Below, piece by piece: positions 9,094 to 18,006 of a stretch of 64,000 nt of DNA. The translations under genes were made by a program, and so were the position numbers. The DNA lies in NCBI RefSeq assembly GCF_965118895.1, contig NZ_CBCPJJ010000010.1, forward strand, positions 186,001 to 250,000, given 5' to 3'. The notes under the pieces are model-generated. The model saw only the letters and a program-made list of their open reading frames with translations, had not been told where the DNA came from and did no database searches. This DNA is from Rahnella inusitata_A (GTDB lineage: Bacteria > Pseudomonadota > Gammaproteobacteria > Enterobacterales > Enterobacteriaceae). Position 1 is the stretch's first letter. The number at the start of each line of letters is the position of its first letter.

Positions 9094-9508
9094 TTTTTAC
9101 GGCCCAGAACATTTTTCGCGAATTAAGGAGTGAAGAAATGCGGGCCGTAAAAATGAGGCAGCGGACAGAATTATTTTCGCGGGTTAAGGAGCGAAAATAG
9201 TTCAGGCACCGCGCCTCACCGGCAAACAGCCGCGCCCCCGCGGATTTTGCCGGCCGGGGGGAGCCGAATAAATTTCGCCGCCCCAGCGAGCGAAAAGCTG
9301 TCGCCCACGACAGCGGTTTATTTGGGGGGCATCGCCCCGCACACCGTCGCGGCTAAGTCTCCGGCCAAAAGCCGGTAGCGTGGCGCGACCACCCTCTTTA
9401 AAGGTCAGCTTCCCTTTTATTCCCGCTGCGAGGCACGAGCAAAGGGAATAAAAAGGCGAAAGCGACCGTCTTAAAGGGGGTGGTCGCGCGTAGCGGGCGA
9501 CGGTGTGC
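9094..9508. promoter_or_regulatory. oriT: Palindrome-rich candidate oriT upstream of mobB/mobC
   Basis: Visible structures are as follows. A perfect 12-bp inverted repeat TTTTTACGGCCC (9094-9105) / GGGCCGTAAAAA (9142-9153). An 8-bp stem ATTTTCGC/GCGAAAAT (9173-9198), whose loop region repeats TTAAGGAG seen at 9123. A 7-bp stem GCTGTCG/CGACAGC (9297-9314). Nested repeats GCACACCGTCGC (9339-9350) / GCGACGGTGTGC (9497-9508) enclose a 19-bp repeat at 9383-9401 / 9471-9489 with one mismatch. Location directly before genes of the CloDF13 mobB-mobC type suggests the transfer origin. No nic site can be assigned from sequence alone. Confidence 0.55.
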
Positions 9509-9757
9509 CGCCGTTGACGTTGGGGGTTTTGGCACGGCGTCCAGCCGCGATATTACCCCCATGTGACAGGCCATAAGGGCGTCCAGCCCGCATGAACTGG
9601 CGCACGCCGTTCGGTGCAGGGGAGCATGCTTTCCTGCACATGGCCGCAACGCGGCCACCTTCTTAGCCGCTGACGCTCGCCCCACCTTTTCGCCCGACAC
9701 CGTGGGGCGAACTGATGGGGCGATGTCTTGGGGCGAACTGCTGACGAAGGAGGCATC

Positions 9758-11629
9758 GTGATTTTGAATAAGCTGGCCGTTTCACTGTCGCCAATAGTGA
9801 ATGGCGCGCTGAGCTTCATTGCTTTTATACAACAGCATCAGCTGATGCTGGCGCTATTATCAGGACTGACAATGCAGTTTTTCGCGTCGATGAAAAGCGA
9901 TGAACGGCAAAAAGCCCCGTTGTGGCAAAAGCTGATTATTGTTTTTTCCCTGCTGTGTTTTCTTTCCGGTACGATGGCCCCGGTTGTTATCTGGATTTTC
10001 CAGTGGCTTTATCAGGGTCGAATAGTTACCCGCGTTCCAGTTCTGGAATGGTCAACATTAATTACTTTCACCGTAGCAGGGTTTATTTTGCATATTCTGC
10101 TGCGCAGAGTATTAACCCCTGAATTAGACAAAATAAAGAAATGCCTCGTCAGAAAAACCGCGCTTGAACGGGAATTATGCACCGATGTCCGCACGGTGAA
10201 ATCACTGCTACCTGAAACACTGCATTATGACCCGCTGGATTATATAGACCTGAACAAAGGGTTATTTATCGGCATGGACCGCGATATTCAGCCGATGTAC
10301 CTGCCGTTAAAAGACTGGCAAACACAACACGCGGATATTATCGGCACCACCGGAGCCGGTAAAGGCGTAGCCAACGGCATATTACTTTATTAAAGTATTC
10401 TGGCCGGTGAAGGCGTATTTGTTATGGACCCCAAGGATGATGAATGGGCACCCCACCTTTACCGAAAAGCTTGTGAAGATGCCGGGAAGCCCTTTGCCTT
10501 AATTGACCTGCGAAAACCCCAATACCAGTTTAATCTGATTGAAGAGATCACCGCCGATGAACTGGAAGAGCTTTTTGTTGCCGGTTTCAGTCTGGCAGAG
10601 AAAGGTCAGGAGTCGGACTTTTATCGCATTGATGACCGGAAAGCGGCCCGGATAGCCGCGCAGTTTGTCACCCGTAATACTGCCTCAACCATTCGGGATG
10701 TTTATAACGGAGACTACGTTCAGGGTATTGCAGATAAGATAAAAGCCTTCTTCGGGAAAATTGAAGAGCTGGCCTTGCTCAATGCCATTAATGCCCCCAC
10801 TGGATTTTCACTTAATACGATATTTGAGGAAGGCGGTTGCTGTTATGTGATTGGCTCAATGCGCAACAGCAAAATCATTACCGCGCACCGCATGCTACTG
10901 GTTCGCATGTACCAGCTGGCAGAAAGGCGCGAGCGAGTGAAAGACGTGCCCCGCCCCATTGCTATTTATCTTTCCGAACTGAAATACCATTTATCCAGGC
11001 CAGCGCTGGAAGGTTTAGGCGCTGCACGCGATAAAGGCGTACACATTATTATGGACCACCAGTCGATTGCCGATTTAAAAGATTGCCCGGCAGATTTGAA
11101 AGGCGACGCCGTAGTCGGCGCGGTCGTTGAAAATGCCAAATTCAAACTGGTTTATCGCGTTATGGACCCGGACACCGCTGAATGGGTAGCGAGGATGTCA
11201 GGCACTATATTAGTCGACGATGAGGTCCGCAAAGCAAAAACCGATGCCGTACTGACAGAGACTATCGACGATGAACGCACCATCAGGCAGGCAGAGCGTT
11301 TCTTTACCGACAGCAATATGATCCTGAACCTACCCGATTTTGTCAGCTTCATCTTTACGACAAAAACACTCCCCTCTGCTTCGCTGATTTCGCCCATCAG
11401 GGTGAAAAAACGCGAACTTGAGATCTGTACCGTGTCGCCCGCAATTGCCGCCACCGCCGCAACGGTAAACATCACCCTGGATTTTAGCGAGGAGAAAACC
11501 GCCCCCGGACCGGCATCAACGCCGGATATCACCACAAAGCGGCCCGATCTTTTTTTTGATATGGACGAAAAAGACACGACGATGCCGAATGCCGATAAAG
11601 AGGAAAACCCGTCATTGCTGGATTTTTAA
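9758..11629 (+). pseudogene. mobB: MobB-like coupling protein (TraG/VirD4 family) with in-frame nonsense codon
   Basis: Two in-frame pieces, 9758-10393 and 10394-11629, together make a type IV coupling ATPase of about 620 residues. It has N-terminal membrane segments, a Walker A motif GTTGAGKGVANG and MDPKDDEW downstream. A TAA at 10391-10393 sits where the family would read Q (ILLY-stop-SILAGEG), consistent with a CAA to TAA change. The GTG start at 9758 is preferred because AAGGAGG lies 4 bp upstream. Restart at an internal ATG would lack Walker A. In CloDF13 the coupling protein MobB works with relaxase MobC, and mobC follows here by 10 bp. Confidence 0.85.
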
Positions 11630-11638
11630 AGGGGGGGA

Positions 11639-12388
11639 ATGATGCTTATCACCGCATACAGCGAACGCCAGACGCGACATCGCGAAAAAATACAACGACT
11701 ACTGAATTTTCTGAAGGAAGAAACGTACAGTGACTTTAAAACACTGATGCTGCTGTATGGCTTCAGGGATCATAAATCGCTGTATTCCCTTCTTTCAAAA
11801 GTCGAGAGAATGGGCTTAATACAAAAGCACGTCCTGGTATCGCGCACTATGAAAATTTCATTATGGGGCATAACCGGTGACGGACTGGCCGTTGTGTTAA
11901 CCCCCGACGATGCGATTTTCCCGGGGCGGTTTGAGCCTTCAAAAATTACCGGCTGGACGCTGGAGCATCACCTTGATAATCTGACCGCCCGCATCATCCT
12001 TGAGCAAAAAGGCGCAACAGGGTGGGTAAACGGCGATCGCACAACCTTCCTCAGCCGTTATCAGACCAGTCACCGCCCGGACGGGCTGATTACCCTCCCC
12101 GACGGTAACGTAATCGCCATTGAGACCGAGCGCCGCCTGAAAACCAGAGCCCGTTACCAGTCGATCATCGCCAGCCATTTGCTGGCTAGGACCCGTAAAG
12201 ACTGGACTTACGTTTTTTATATCGTGCCGAACCCGCGGAAAAAGCACGGTCTTGAACAGCTGTTTGCCAGCATCAGGCACGTGATCGTTAACCATCAGCA
12301 TATCCCGCTGGAAACCCGCCACCGGAATGTCTTTCGCATCTACACGCTCGACGAGTTGCAACGGCTCGATTTAGACCACGGTATATAG
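11639..12388 (+). CDS. mobC: MobC relaxase, MOBC family (replication-relaxation fold)
   Basis: The 249-residue protein is of the length and character of the CloDF13 MobC relaxase. It has a winged-helix N-terminal part (about 15-90) followed by a nuclease-like region containing RPDGLITLPDGNVIAIETERR, where the D/E-rich strand resembles a restriction-nuclease-type metal site. A run of seven Gs just upstream provides the ribosome site. It lies 10 bp after mobB. Such enzymes nick oriT for conjugative mobilisation. It is intact, although its coupling protein is broken. Databases sometimes mislabel it as a molybdopterin protein because of the Mob name. Confidence 0.8.
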   Translation: MMLITAYSERQTRHREKIQRLLNFLKEETYSDFKTLMLLYGFRDHKSLYSLLSKVERMGLIQKHVLVSRTMKISLWGITGDGLAVVLTPDDAIFPGRFEPSKITGWTLEHHLDNLTARIILEQKGATGWVNGDRTTFLSRYQTSHRPDGLITLPDGNVIAIETERRLKTRARYQSIIASHLLARTRKDWTYVFYIVPNPRKKHGLEQLFASIRHVIVNHQHIPLETRHRNVFRIYTLDELQRLDLDHGI

Positions 12389-12494
12389 CTCTTCTCTATC
12401 ACTTACAGTCCCAACCCACCCAACCAGCAGCGCAACGACCTGAAATAATACCCCTCGAAATTCTCACCCAACACCAGAACAGACAGGACACCAA

Positions 12495-12782
12495 ATGAAC
12501 AGAGAAACTGACCGACTTTCGGACGTACTGACTAAAATGAGTGCAAAAGCACTAGTGACATGGATGACGCATTCCGCATTACAGGACATACCGCGCGAAG
12601 CATTACTGACTCGCGGCAGTGATTTTGTCTATGCCCTACAGGCAAATTTTGTGCTACTGCGTGATGTTCTGTCAGAAACGCTGGAAGATATTGAGCAGCA
12701 GAGTCATGACCTCGAAGAAAGATTGGATAATCTGGAACAGCGGCTCCAGACGCTCCAGACAGAGACTGATAATTTGGCATGA
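12495..12782 (+). CDS. Hypothetical coiled-coil protein next to mobC
   Basis: The 95-residue protein has a C-terminal half (about 55-93) made of heptads rich in L, E and Q (LEDIEQQSHDLEERLDNLEQ), predicting a coiled coil. No family recognised. It lies 106 bp after mobC on the same strand and probably belongs to the mobilisation module. Confidence 0.6.
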   Translation: MNRETDRLSDVLTKMSAKALVTWMTHSALQDIPREALLTRGSDFVYALQANFVLLRDVLSETLEDIEQQSHDLEERLDNLEQRLQTLQTETDNLA

Positions 12783-12800
12783 GAGTAGAACCTGATCGAT

Positions 12801-13712
12801 TTATCCAGTTGCCCATTCGATTCGATTCTTACCCCGACATTTCGCTTCATATAGGGCGATATCGACGCGTTTGAGTAAGTTTTCGACAGTTTCATCTTCT
12901 TTTTTGTGACCAGCGCCGATACTGACGGTAAAGCGTATTTCCCCTCTGATGACTAATTCTCTGGTTCGGGATAATATTCTGTCCGCCACAAAAATGACGT
13001 CCTGTTTTGATGGCAAATGCAATATAACCGCAAACTCTTCACCGCCTATTCTGGATGCAGTGACATTGCCGTTATACAGGCCGCTCAACAAATGACCGAA
13101 CTCCCGGAGAACTTCGTCACCAATATCGTGTCCATATTCATCATTTTTTTTGAAAAAGTCGATATCGATAATAAAAACAAAAATATTCTTATTTTTTAAC
13201 TCCAGGAGAATATTTCTGAAATAACGCCGGTTGGGTAAATGCGTTAATTCATCACGATAAGAATCGATACTTACATCGGCATATTTATCATTCACGTACT
13301 GAACAATAAAATAAATACCAATCGAAACGCAGAGCATTCCTGCCAGTCTGGACACATCCTCAATATAATATCCCACCCACAGGGGTTGATGGATAAACTC
13401 ATCCATCACATCAAATGCTGCTGACACTATCCAGATATAAAGGCCCAGGTTAATCCATCTGCGCAGGCTGGCTTTAACTGTCAAACGGTTAAAACTCCAT
13501 AAGATAAAATTAAGTATCAACCACTGCACGGTACCCACAACCCAACCGGAATTCTCCATCCAGGAATGTCCGATTTCTTTTTTCGGAAAGCTGAACAAAT
13601 TAATAATCATCACCAAAAGACACAACGCCAGTGAGAACATCATTGGCATATACAGGGTTTTTCGTGATTCATTTTTAGTAAAATGTCCGTCTTCATATTT
13701 CACGAATGGCAT
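12801..13712 (-). CDS. Membrane diguanylate cyclase (GGDEF)
   Basis: The 303-residue protein has about five or six hydrophobic segments in residues 20-140 (MASE-like sensor). A GGDEF domain follows (about 150-303), with active-site GGEEF in ASRIGGEEFAVIL and metal aspartate FIIDIDFFKKNND-type sequence. It should make c-di-GMP at the inner membrane. No RxxD inhibitory site is obvious. It is convergent with the coiled-coil gene and divergent from the Fur-box/fecI promoter. Confidence 0.85.
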   Translation of the reverse strand: MPFVKYEDGHFTKNESRKTLYMPMMFSLALCLLVMIINLFSFPKKEIGHSWMENSGWVVGTVQWLILNFILWSFNRLTVKASLRRWINLGLYIWIVSAAFDVMDEFIHQPLWVGYYIEDVSRLAGMLCVSIGIYFIVQYVNDKYADVSIDSYRDELTHLPNRRYFRNILLELKNKNIFVFIIDIDFFKKNDEYGHDIGDEVLREFGHLLSGLYNGNVTASRIGGEEFAVILHLPSKQDVIFVADRILSRTRELVIRGEIRFTVSIGAGHKKEDETVENLLKRVDIALYEAKCRGKNRIEWATG

Positions 13713-13731
13713 ATGACCCCCTGATACATAT

Positions 13732-13750
13732 TGTAATGAAAATCATTCTC
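13732..13750 (+). promoter_or_regulatory. Fur box upstream of fecI-like gene
   Basis: TGTAATGAAAATCATTCTC matches the 19-bp Fur consensus at about 15 of 19 positions. It lies 60 bp before the sigma factor gene and 20 bp from the start of the divergent GGDEF gene. Iron repression of the FecI/FecR/receptor cluster is therefore expected. Confidence 0.75.
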
Positions 13751-13809
13751 ATGTAAATTTGTATGTCTGTATGTCTCATAATTTACGCATCGCTGGTGGT
13801 TAGAACGAA

Positions 13810-14337
13810 ATGTCATCTCCTTGTTTTGGTTCGGCTGAAAACATTGTGCTGATCTTCTCAGAACATCACAACTGGCTACAAAAAATACTCAGACGACGCC
13901 TTGGAAATGCCAGCGATGCCGCCGATCTCGCACAAGATGTTTTTCTACGGCTGCTGTTAAAACCGCGAAACTTTGACAGTCTTGCCGGCGCGCGTGCCTA
14001 TCTTGGCGCTATGGCTCAGGGAATGTGTATTGATTTATGGCGCAGAAAAGAAATTGAACGCGTGTGGCTGGAGACATTTAACGCTCAACCAACGCCTGTG
14101 GCAGTCTCAGCAGAACATTGCGCAGTCGTACTCGAAACCTTATTTCAGGTGGATACGATGCTGCGTGCACTGCCAGTTAAAGTCCGAACAGCATTCGTGA
14201 TGTCGCAAATCCGCGGGTTGACTTACCCGGAGATTGCCGTCGAGCTCTGCGTATCAGTGCGCATGGTGAAGAAGTATATGGCTCAAGCCATGCTGCACTG
14301 TCTGGTCTTAGAAGTTGAGCATTTCGGCGCGATATAG
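13810..14337 (+). CDS. FecI-like ECF sigma factor
   Basis: The 175-residue ECF sigma factor has region 2 (ASDAADLAQDVFLRLL, then DLWRR) and region 4 (ALPVKVRTAFVMSQIRGLTYPEI, then VSVRMVKKYM), the FecI pattern. It is followed 20 bp later by a fecR-like gene and then a TonB receptor carrying an N-terminal signalling domain. It should direct RNA polymerase to the receptor gene when the siderophore binds. It is preceded by a Fur box. Confidence 0.92.
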   Translation: MSSPCFGSAENIVLIFSEHHNWLQKILRRRLGNASDAADLAQDVFLRLLLKPRNFDSLAGARAYLGAMAQGMCIDLWRRKEIERVWLETFNAQPTPVAVSAEHCAVVLETLFQVDTMLRALPVKVRTAFVMSQIRGLTYPEIAVELCVSVRMVKKYMAQAMLHCLVLEVEHFGAI

Positions 14338-14356
14338 GTGAACTGAGCAAAGCAAC

Positions 14357-15337
14357 ATGACGAATAAACCCGGTTTCATCGCGCTTCAACAGGCCGCAAA
14401 ATGGTACGCCGAGCTACAAGATATCCCCGCATCGCAAGCCAGCCCCAATGCATTCCAGCACTGGCTGAATGAAAATTCAGAGAACCGGCTTGCTTGGCAG
14501 TATGTGCTAAAAATTAGTCAGCGCTTTACGCCACTGTGCGAAAGTGATGCCCGGAAAACAGCGGCCCTGACAGCATTAACTCATGCTCAACATAATGCCG
14601 GGCGCCGTCAGGTGCTGAAAATGGCAGCATGGATTTCGGTCGGTTCGCTGATCGGCTTGAGCACATGGCGTCATACCCCATTGCGTAATCAGGTACTGGC
14701 ATGGCGTGCTGATTATCACAGCCCGCGCGGCGCAATCACGCAGTTCACGCTAAATGACGGTTCCCGCATCTGGCTCGATACGGACAGTGCGCTGAACGTC
14801 AACTATTCCACGAAACAGCGGGCGTTACAGTTACTTAATGGCCGCGTCATGATTGAAACCGCTGCCGATCCCCAGCGTTCACTGACGGTGACTACGGCTC
14901 AGGGAAAAATGCGCGCACTCGGCACACGATTTAGCGTGCATATGCTCAACGAAGGCACGGTGCTGCACGTCTATCAGGGCGCAGTGGAAGTCTCACCGGC
15001 CGCCACCTCCGATAAGCTGATTATCAAAGCAGGTCATGGGGTGACTTTCCGGCAGGATGCGTTTGAACCTGTCACGGCGCTGAGCAAGTCGGAACCCGTA
15101 TGGCCACGTGGACTTTTGCAGGCCGAAAATATCCCGCTAAGAGAATTCATCACACGCCTCTCTGCGTATAGAAACGGTTATCTGGGATGTGATCCCGCCG
15201 TAGAGGCGCTGGCCGTTACCGGTACGTTCCCGTTACATGACACTGATATGGCGCTGGAGATGCTGACCCACATACTCCCTGTACAAATTCACCGCCGTTT
15301 TTCGTGGTGGCTGACTGTTGCACCACGCGGCGGATAA
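14357..15337 (+). CDS. FecR-like anti-sigma/sigma regulator
   Basis: The 326-residue protein starts with the DUF4880 cytoplasmic anti-sigma segment (ALQQAAKWYAELQ, about 10-50). A single membrane segment follows near 90-110 (WISVGSLIGLSTW), then the periplasmic FecR domain (RGAITQFTLNDGSRIWLDTD, about 125-220). It should bind the sigma factor inside and the receptor signalling domain outside. Confidence 0.92.
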   Translation: MTNKPGFIALQQAAKWYAELQDIPASQASPNAFQHWLNENSENRLAWQYVLKISQRFTPLCESDARKTAALTALTHAQHNAGRRQVLKMAAWISVGSLIGLSTWRHTPLRNQVLAWRADYHSPRGAITQFTLNDGSRIWLDTDSALNVNYSTKQRALQLLNGRVMIETAADPQRSLTVTTAQGKMRALGTRFSVHMLNEGTVLHVYQGAVEVSPAATSDKLIIKAGHGVTFRQDAFEPVTALSKSEPVWPRGLLQAENIPLREFITRLSAYRNGYLGCDPAVEALAVTGTFPLHDTDMALEMLTHILPVQIHRRFSWWLTVAPRGG

Positions 15338-15440
15338 ATGATCGCCAAAAATAAATTCACCTCGCCGGTTCCCCATTTCGTTTCCTCATCCGATTAACCC
15401 TGTGCAGCACTTCTACTTTTGGGAATTTTCAGGGGGATCT

Positions 15441-17903
15441 ATGTCACCATCATCACAAAATGACCTGCCACGCGCCTTGCGCAGCAAACCACTTGCCACA
15501 TTTATGCACATGATGCTTTACGTGCCAGCACTTTCTTTCGCCACGTCCATGGTGACATCTGTTCAGGCCGCTGAAATCACAGCGCGTCAAAATGTTTATG
15601 CCATTCCGGCGGCACCGCTGGCATCTCAGCTCAATCAGTTTGCCGCACAGTCCGGTATATATCTGGCGAGCGATGCCACCTTAACTAATGGGTTATCTGG
15701 GACAGCGTTCAACGGCACTTTCACCTTAACAGAAGGGTTATCCCGCCTCCTGACATCCCACGGTCTTCAGGCCGATCAACAATCCAATGGCAGCTATGTA
15801 CTAAAAAAGATCCCTGAAGGCGAAGAACTCGTGGTAGTAGGCAAAATTGATTACGGCTCGATGACTGAAGATACACGCTCTTACACTACCCACAGCATGT
15901 CAGCCGCGACCCGTCTGAATCTTTCTCCGCGTGAAACGCCGCAGTCGGTCAGTGTTGTAACCCGTCAGCGCATGAATGACCAGAATATGACCTCCCTGGA
16001 CGATGCCATGCGTCAGGTGACGGGTGTCAATGTGATTAACGAGAGTTCGTACCAGAGCCGCTACCAGTCACGTGGCTTTACGATGGACAACATTCAGGAA
16101 GATGGTATCAGTTCCTCGTTTCAAAACAGCCTCGCGGGTATGGGATACGCCGAAGCGTCAACCGAATCGCCTGATTTAGCGATTTACGACCATCTGGAAG
16201 TTTTACGCGGCGCGTCCGGCCTGACTCAGGGCAGCGGTGAACCGGGCGGCACCGTCAATATGGTGCGCAAACGTCCTACATACGATTTTCGAACCTCAGT
16301 GAGCGCCAGCGCAGGAAGCTGGGATAACTATCGCAGCGAAGTGGATATATCCGGCCCGCTCAATGACGATGCTTCGCTGCGGGGGCGTCTGGTTGGCGTG
16401 CTGCAAAAGAAAGACAGTTTTACTGATTACGTAAACAGTGAACGTCAGGTGCTGTTCGGGACGATGGCCTACGACGTCACGCCACAGACCACTTTGACGA
16501 CAGGCATTTCGTGGCAAAAAACTGACACGGTTCCCAATCTTTATGGTGTCCCGATGTCAACGAACTATACCAGTCTGAATCTTCCACGTTCTACGTTTCT
16601 GGGTGCCAGCTGGAATAATATCACCTTCGAGAAAACCAATGGCTTCGCCGAGCTTGGACACTATTTTGACAATGAGTGGGTTGCTAAAAGCTCGCTGAAC
16701 TATACCTCCGCCAGTGCACAGGGGAAGTTCATCGGTGTTTACGGTAACGGCACGCAAGGCGTGAATGATTCTGGCGATGCAAGACTCAACAACTACCTGC
16801 AACGGCACAACCGCAGCAGCCAGTACGGTCTAAACGTCAACCTGAGCGGCCCGTTTGAGTTTTTGAAACGCGAACATGAACTGGTACTCGGCGGCGACTA
16901 TCAGAAAGAGAACTTCAGCAATTTATTCGGTTCACTAAGCAACACCAGTAAGGTGAATATTTACAGCTGGGATCCGGAGAGTCTGAGTGAACCGGACTGG
17001 GATTATACGCGCCGTTATCAGTACAACGTCTATCAGCGCGGCCTGTATGCGACAACACGTCTGAGCCTCGCAAATGACTGGAAGCTGATCCTCGGCAGCC
17101 GTTACAGCGACTTCACCTACGACTCCTATTTCACCAACCTGACTACCGGCGCAATGACCGGGCACAGCAATTACAAGGTGAAAGGTAAAGCTATCCCTTA
17201 CGGCGGCCTGCTGTGGGATTTCGCAAAAGATTACACCTGGTATTTAAGTTACTCGGAAATCTACAAGCCTCAGAGCACGCAGGACGCCAGCGGCAACTTC
17301 CTGCCGCCGGTCACCGGCAGCAATTACGAGACCGGTGTCAAAGGAGAATTCTTCGAGGGTGCGCTGAATGCCTCTTTCGCCCTCTTCCGAATCATTCAGG
17401 AAAATAATGCCATGAGCGGGGTCGGCTGCGACGACTGCTATATCGCTGATGGCAAGGTCCAAAGTCAGGGGATTGAGATGGAAGTATCCGGCCAACTGGC
17501 CGAAGGGTGGCAGGTTTATTCAGGGTATACGCTCAATAACAGTAAATATCTCGAAGCAGCCGACACCCAGAAAGGCACCAACTTCAGCAAACATACCCCA
17601 CAACATCTTATCCGCGTCTACAGCAGCTATCAGTTCCCGGGACGTTGGGAGAAATGGTCCGCAGGCGCAGGGTTAACGGCGCAGACGTCTACCACAACTA
17701 ACTACGACGTTTCGCAGGGCGGGTATACGCTTTTCAATGCCAATATTGGCTATCAATACAACAAGCAAATACGCCTGAGTCTGAATGGTAACAATCTGAC
17801 GGACAAAGAGTATTACGTCGGCGTCTCCAACCGTCACCGTGGCGGTAACAATTTCTACGGAGACCCGCGTAATTTCATGCTCAACGTGAAATGGGTTTAC
17901 TAA
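15441..17903 (+). CDS. TonB-dependent siderophore receptor with STN signalling domain
   Basis: Start at 15441 (AGGGGGATCT upstream) gives about 820 residues. In order: signal peptide ending near VQAAE, an STN/secretin signalling domain (FAAQSGIYLASDATLTNGLSG), TonB box (EELVVVG), plug domain (ETPQSVSVVTRQRM) and 22-strand barrel. The last strand ends RNFMLNVKWVY with the C-terminal aromatic. It resembles FhuE/FoxA/FpvA-type ferric hydroxamate receptors, but the ligand is not certain. The STN domain and the fecIR neighbours indicate surface signalling. It appears intact. Confidence 0.92.
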   Translation: MSPSSQNDLPRALRSKPLATFMHMMLYVPALSFATSMVTSVQAAEITARQNVYAIPAAPLASQLNQFAAQSGIYLASDATLTNGLSGTAFNGTFTLTEGLSRLLTSHGLQADQQSNGSYVLKKIPEGEELVVVGKIDYGSMTEDTRSYTTHSMSAATRLNLSPRETPQSVSVVTRQRMNDQNMTSLDDAMRQVTGVNVINESSYQSRYQSRGFTMDNIQEDGISSSFQNSLAGMGYAEASTESPDLAIYDHLEVLRGASGLTQGSGEPGGTVNMVRKRPTYDFRTSVSASAGSWDNYRSEVDISGPLNDDASLRGRLVGVLQKKDSFTDYVNSERQVLFGTMAYDVTPQTTLTTGISWQKTDTVPNLYGVPMSTNYTSLNLPRSTFLGASWNNITFEKTNGFAELGHYFDNEWVAKSSLNYTSASAQGKFIGVYGNGTQGVNDSGDARLNNYLQRHNRSSQYGLNVNLSGPFEFLKREHELVLGGDYQKENFSNLFGSLSNTSKVNIYSWDPESLSEPDWDYTRRYQYNVYQRGLYATTRLSLANDWKLILGSRYSDFTYDSYFTNLTTGAMTGHSNYKVKGKAIPYGGLLWDFAKDYTWYLSYSEIYKPQSTQDASGNFLPPVTGSNYETGVKGEFFEGALNASFALFRIIQENNAMSGVGCDDCYIADGKVQSQGIEMEVSGQLAEGWQVYSGYTLNNSKYLEAADTQKGTNFSKHTPQHLIRVYSSYQFPGRWEKWSAGAGLTAQTSTTTNYDVSQGGYTLFNANIGYQYNKQIRLSLNGNNLTDKEYYVGVSNRHRGGNNFYGDPRNFMLNVKWVY

Positions 17904-17917
17904 GTTGAATCTTTTTT

Positions 17918-17960
17918 AAGCGCGTTAGCCAGCCACGCGGGTGGCTAACGCGCTTTTCTC
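17918..17960 (+). terminator. Strong hairpin terminator after receptor gene
   Basis: Stem AAGCGCGTTAGCCA (17918-17931) / TGGCTAACGCGCTT (17942-17955), followed by T residues. A run of Ts (As on the other strand) also precedes it, so it could act in both directions. Confidence 0.85.
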
Positions 17961-18006
17961 GGACGCTTCCGGTACAACTAACCTGACTCTTAATGCGATT
18001 TTATTT

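Noticed and set aside
9398..9819. Two overlapping minus-strand frames rich in R, P and A
   Set aside because: They lie over the palindromic candidate oriT and the mobB start; composition is that of GC-rich antisense frames.
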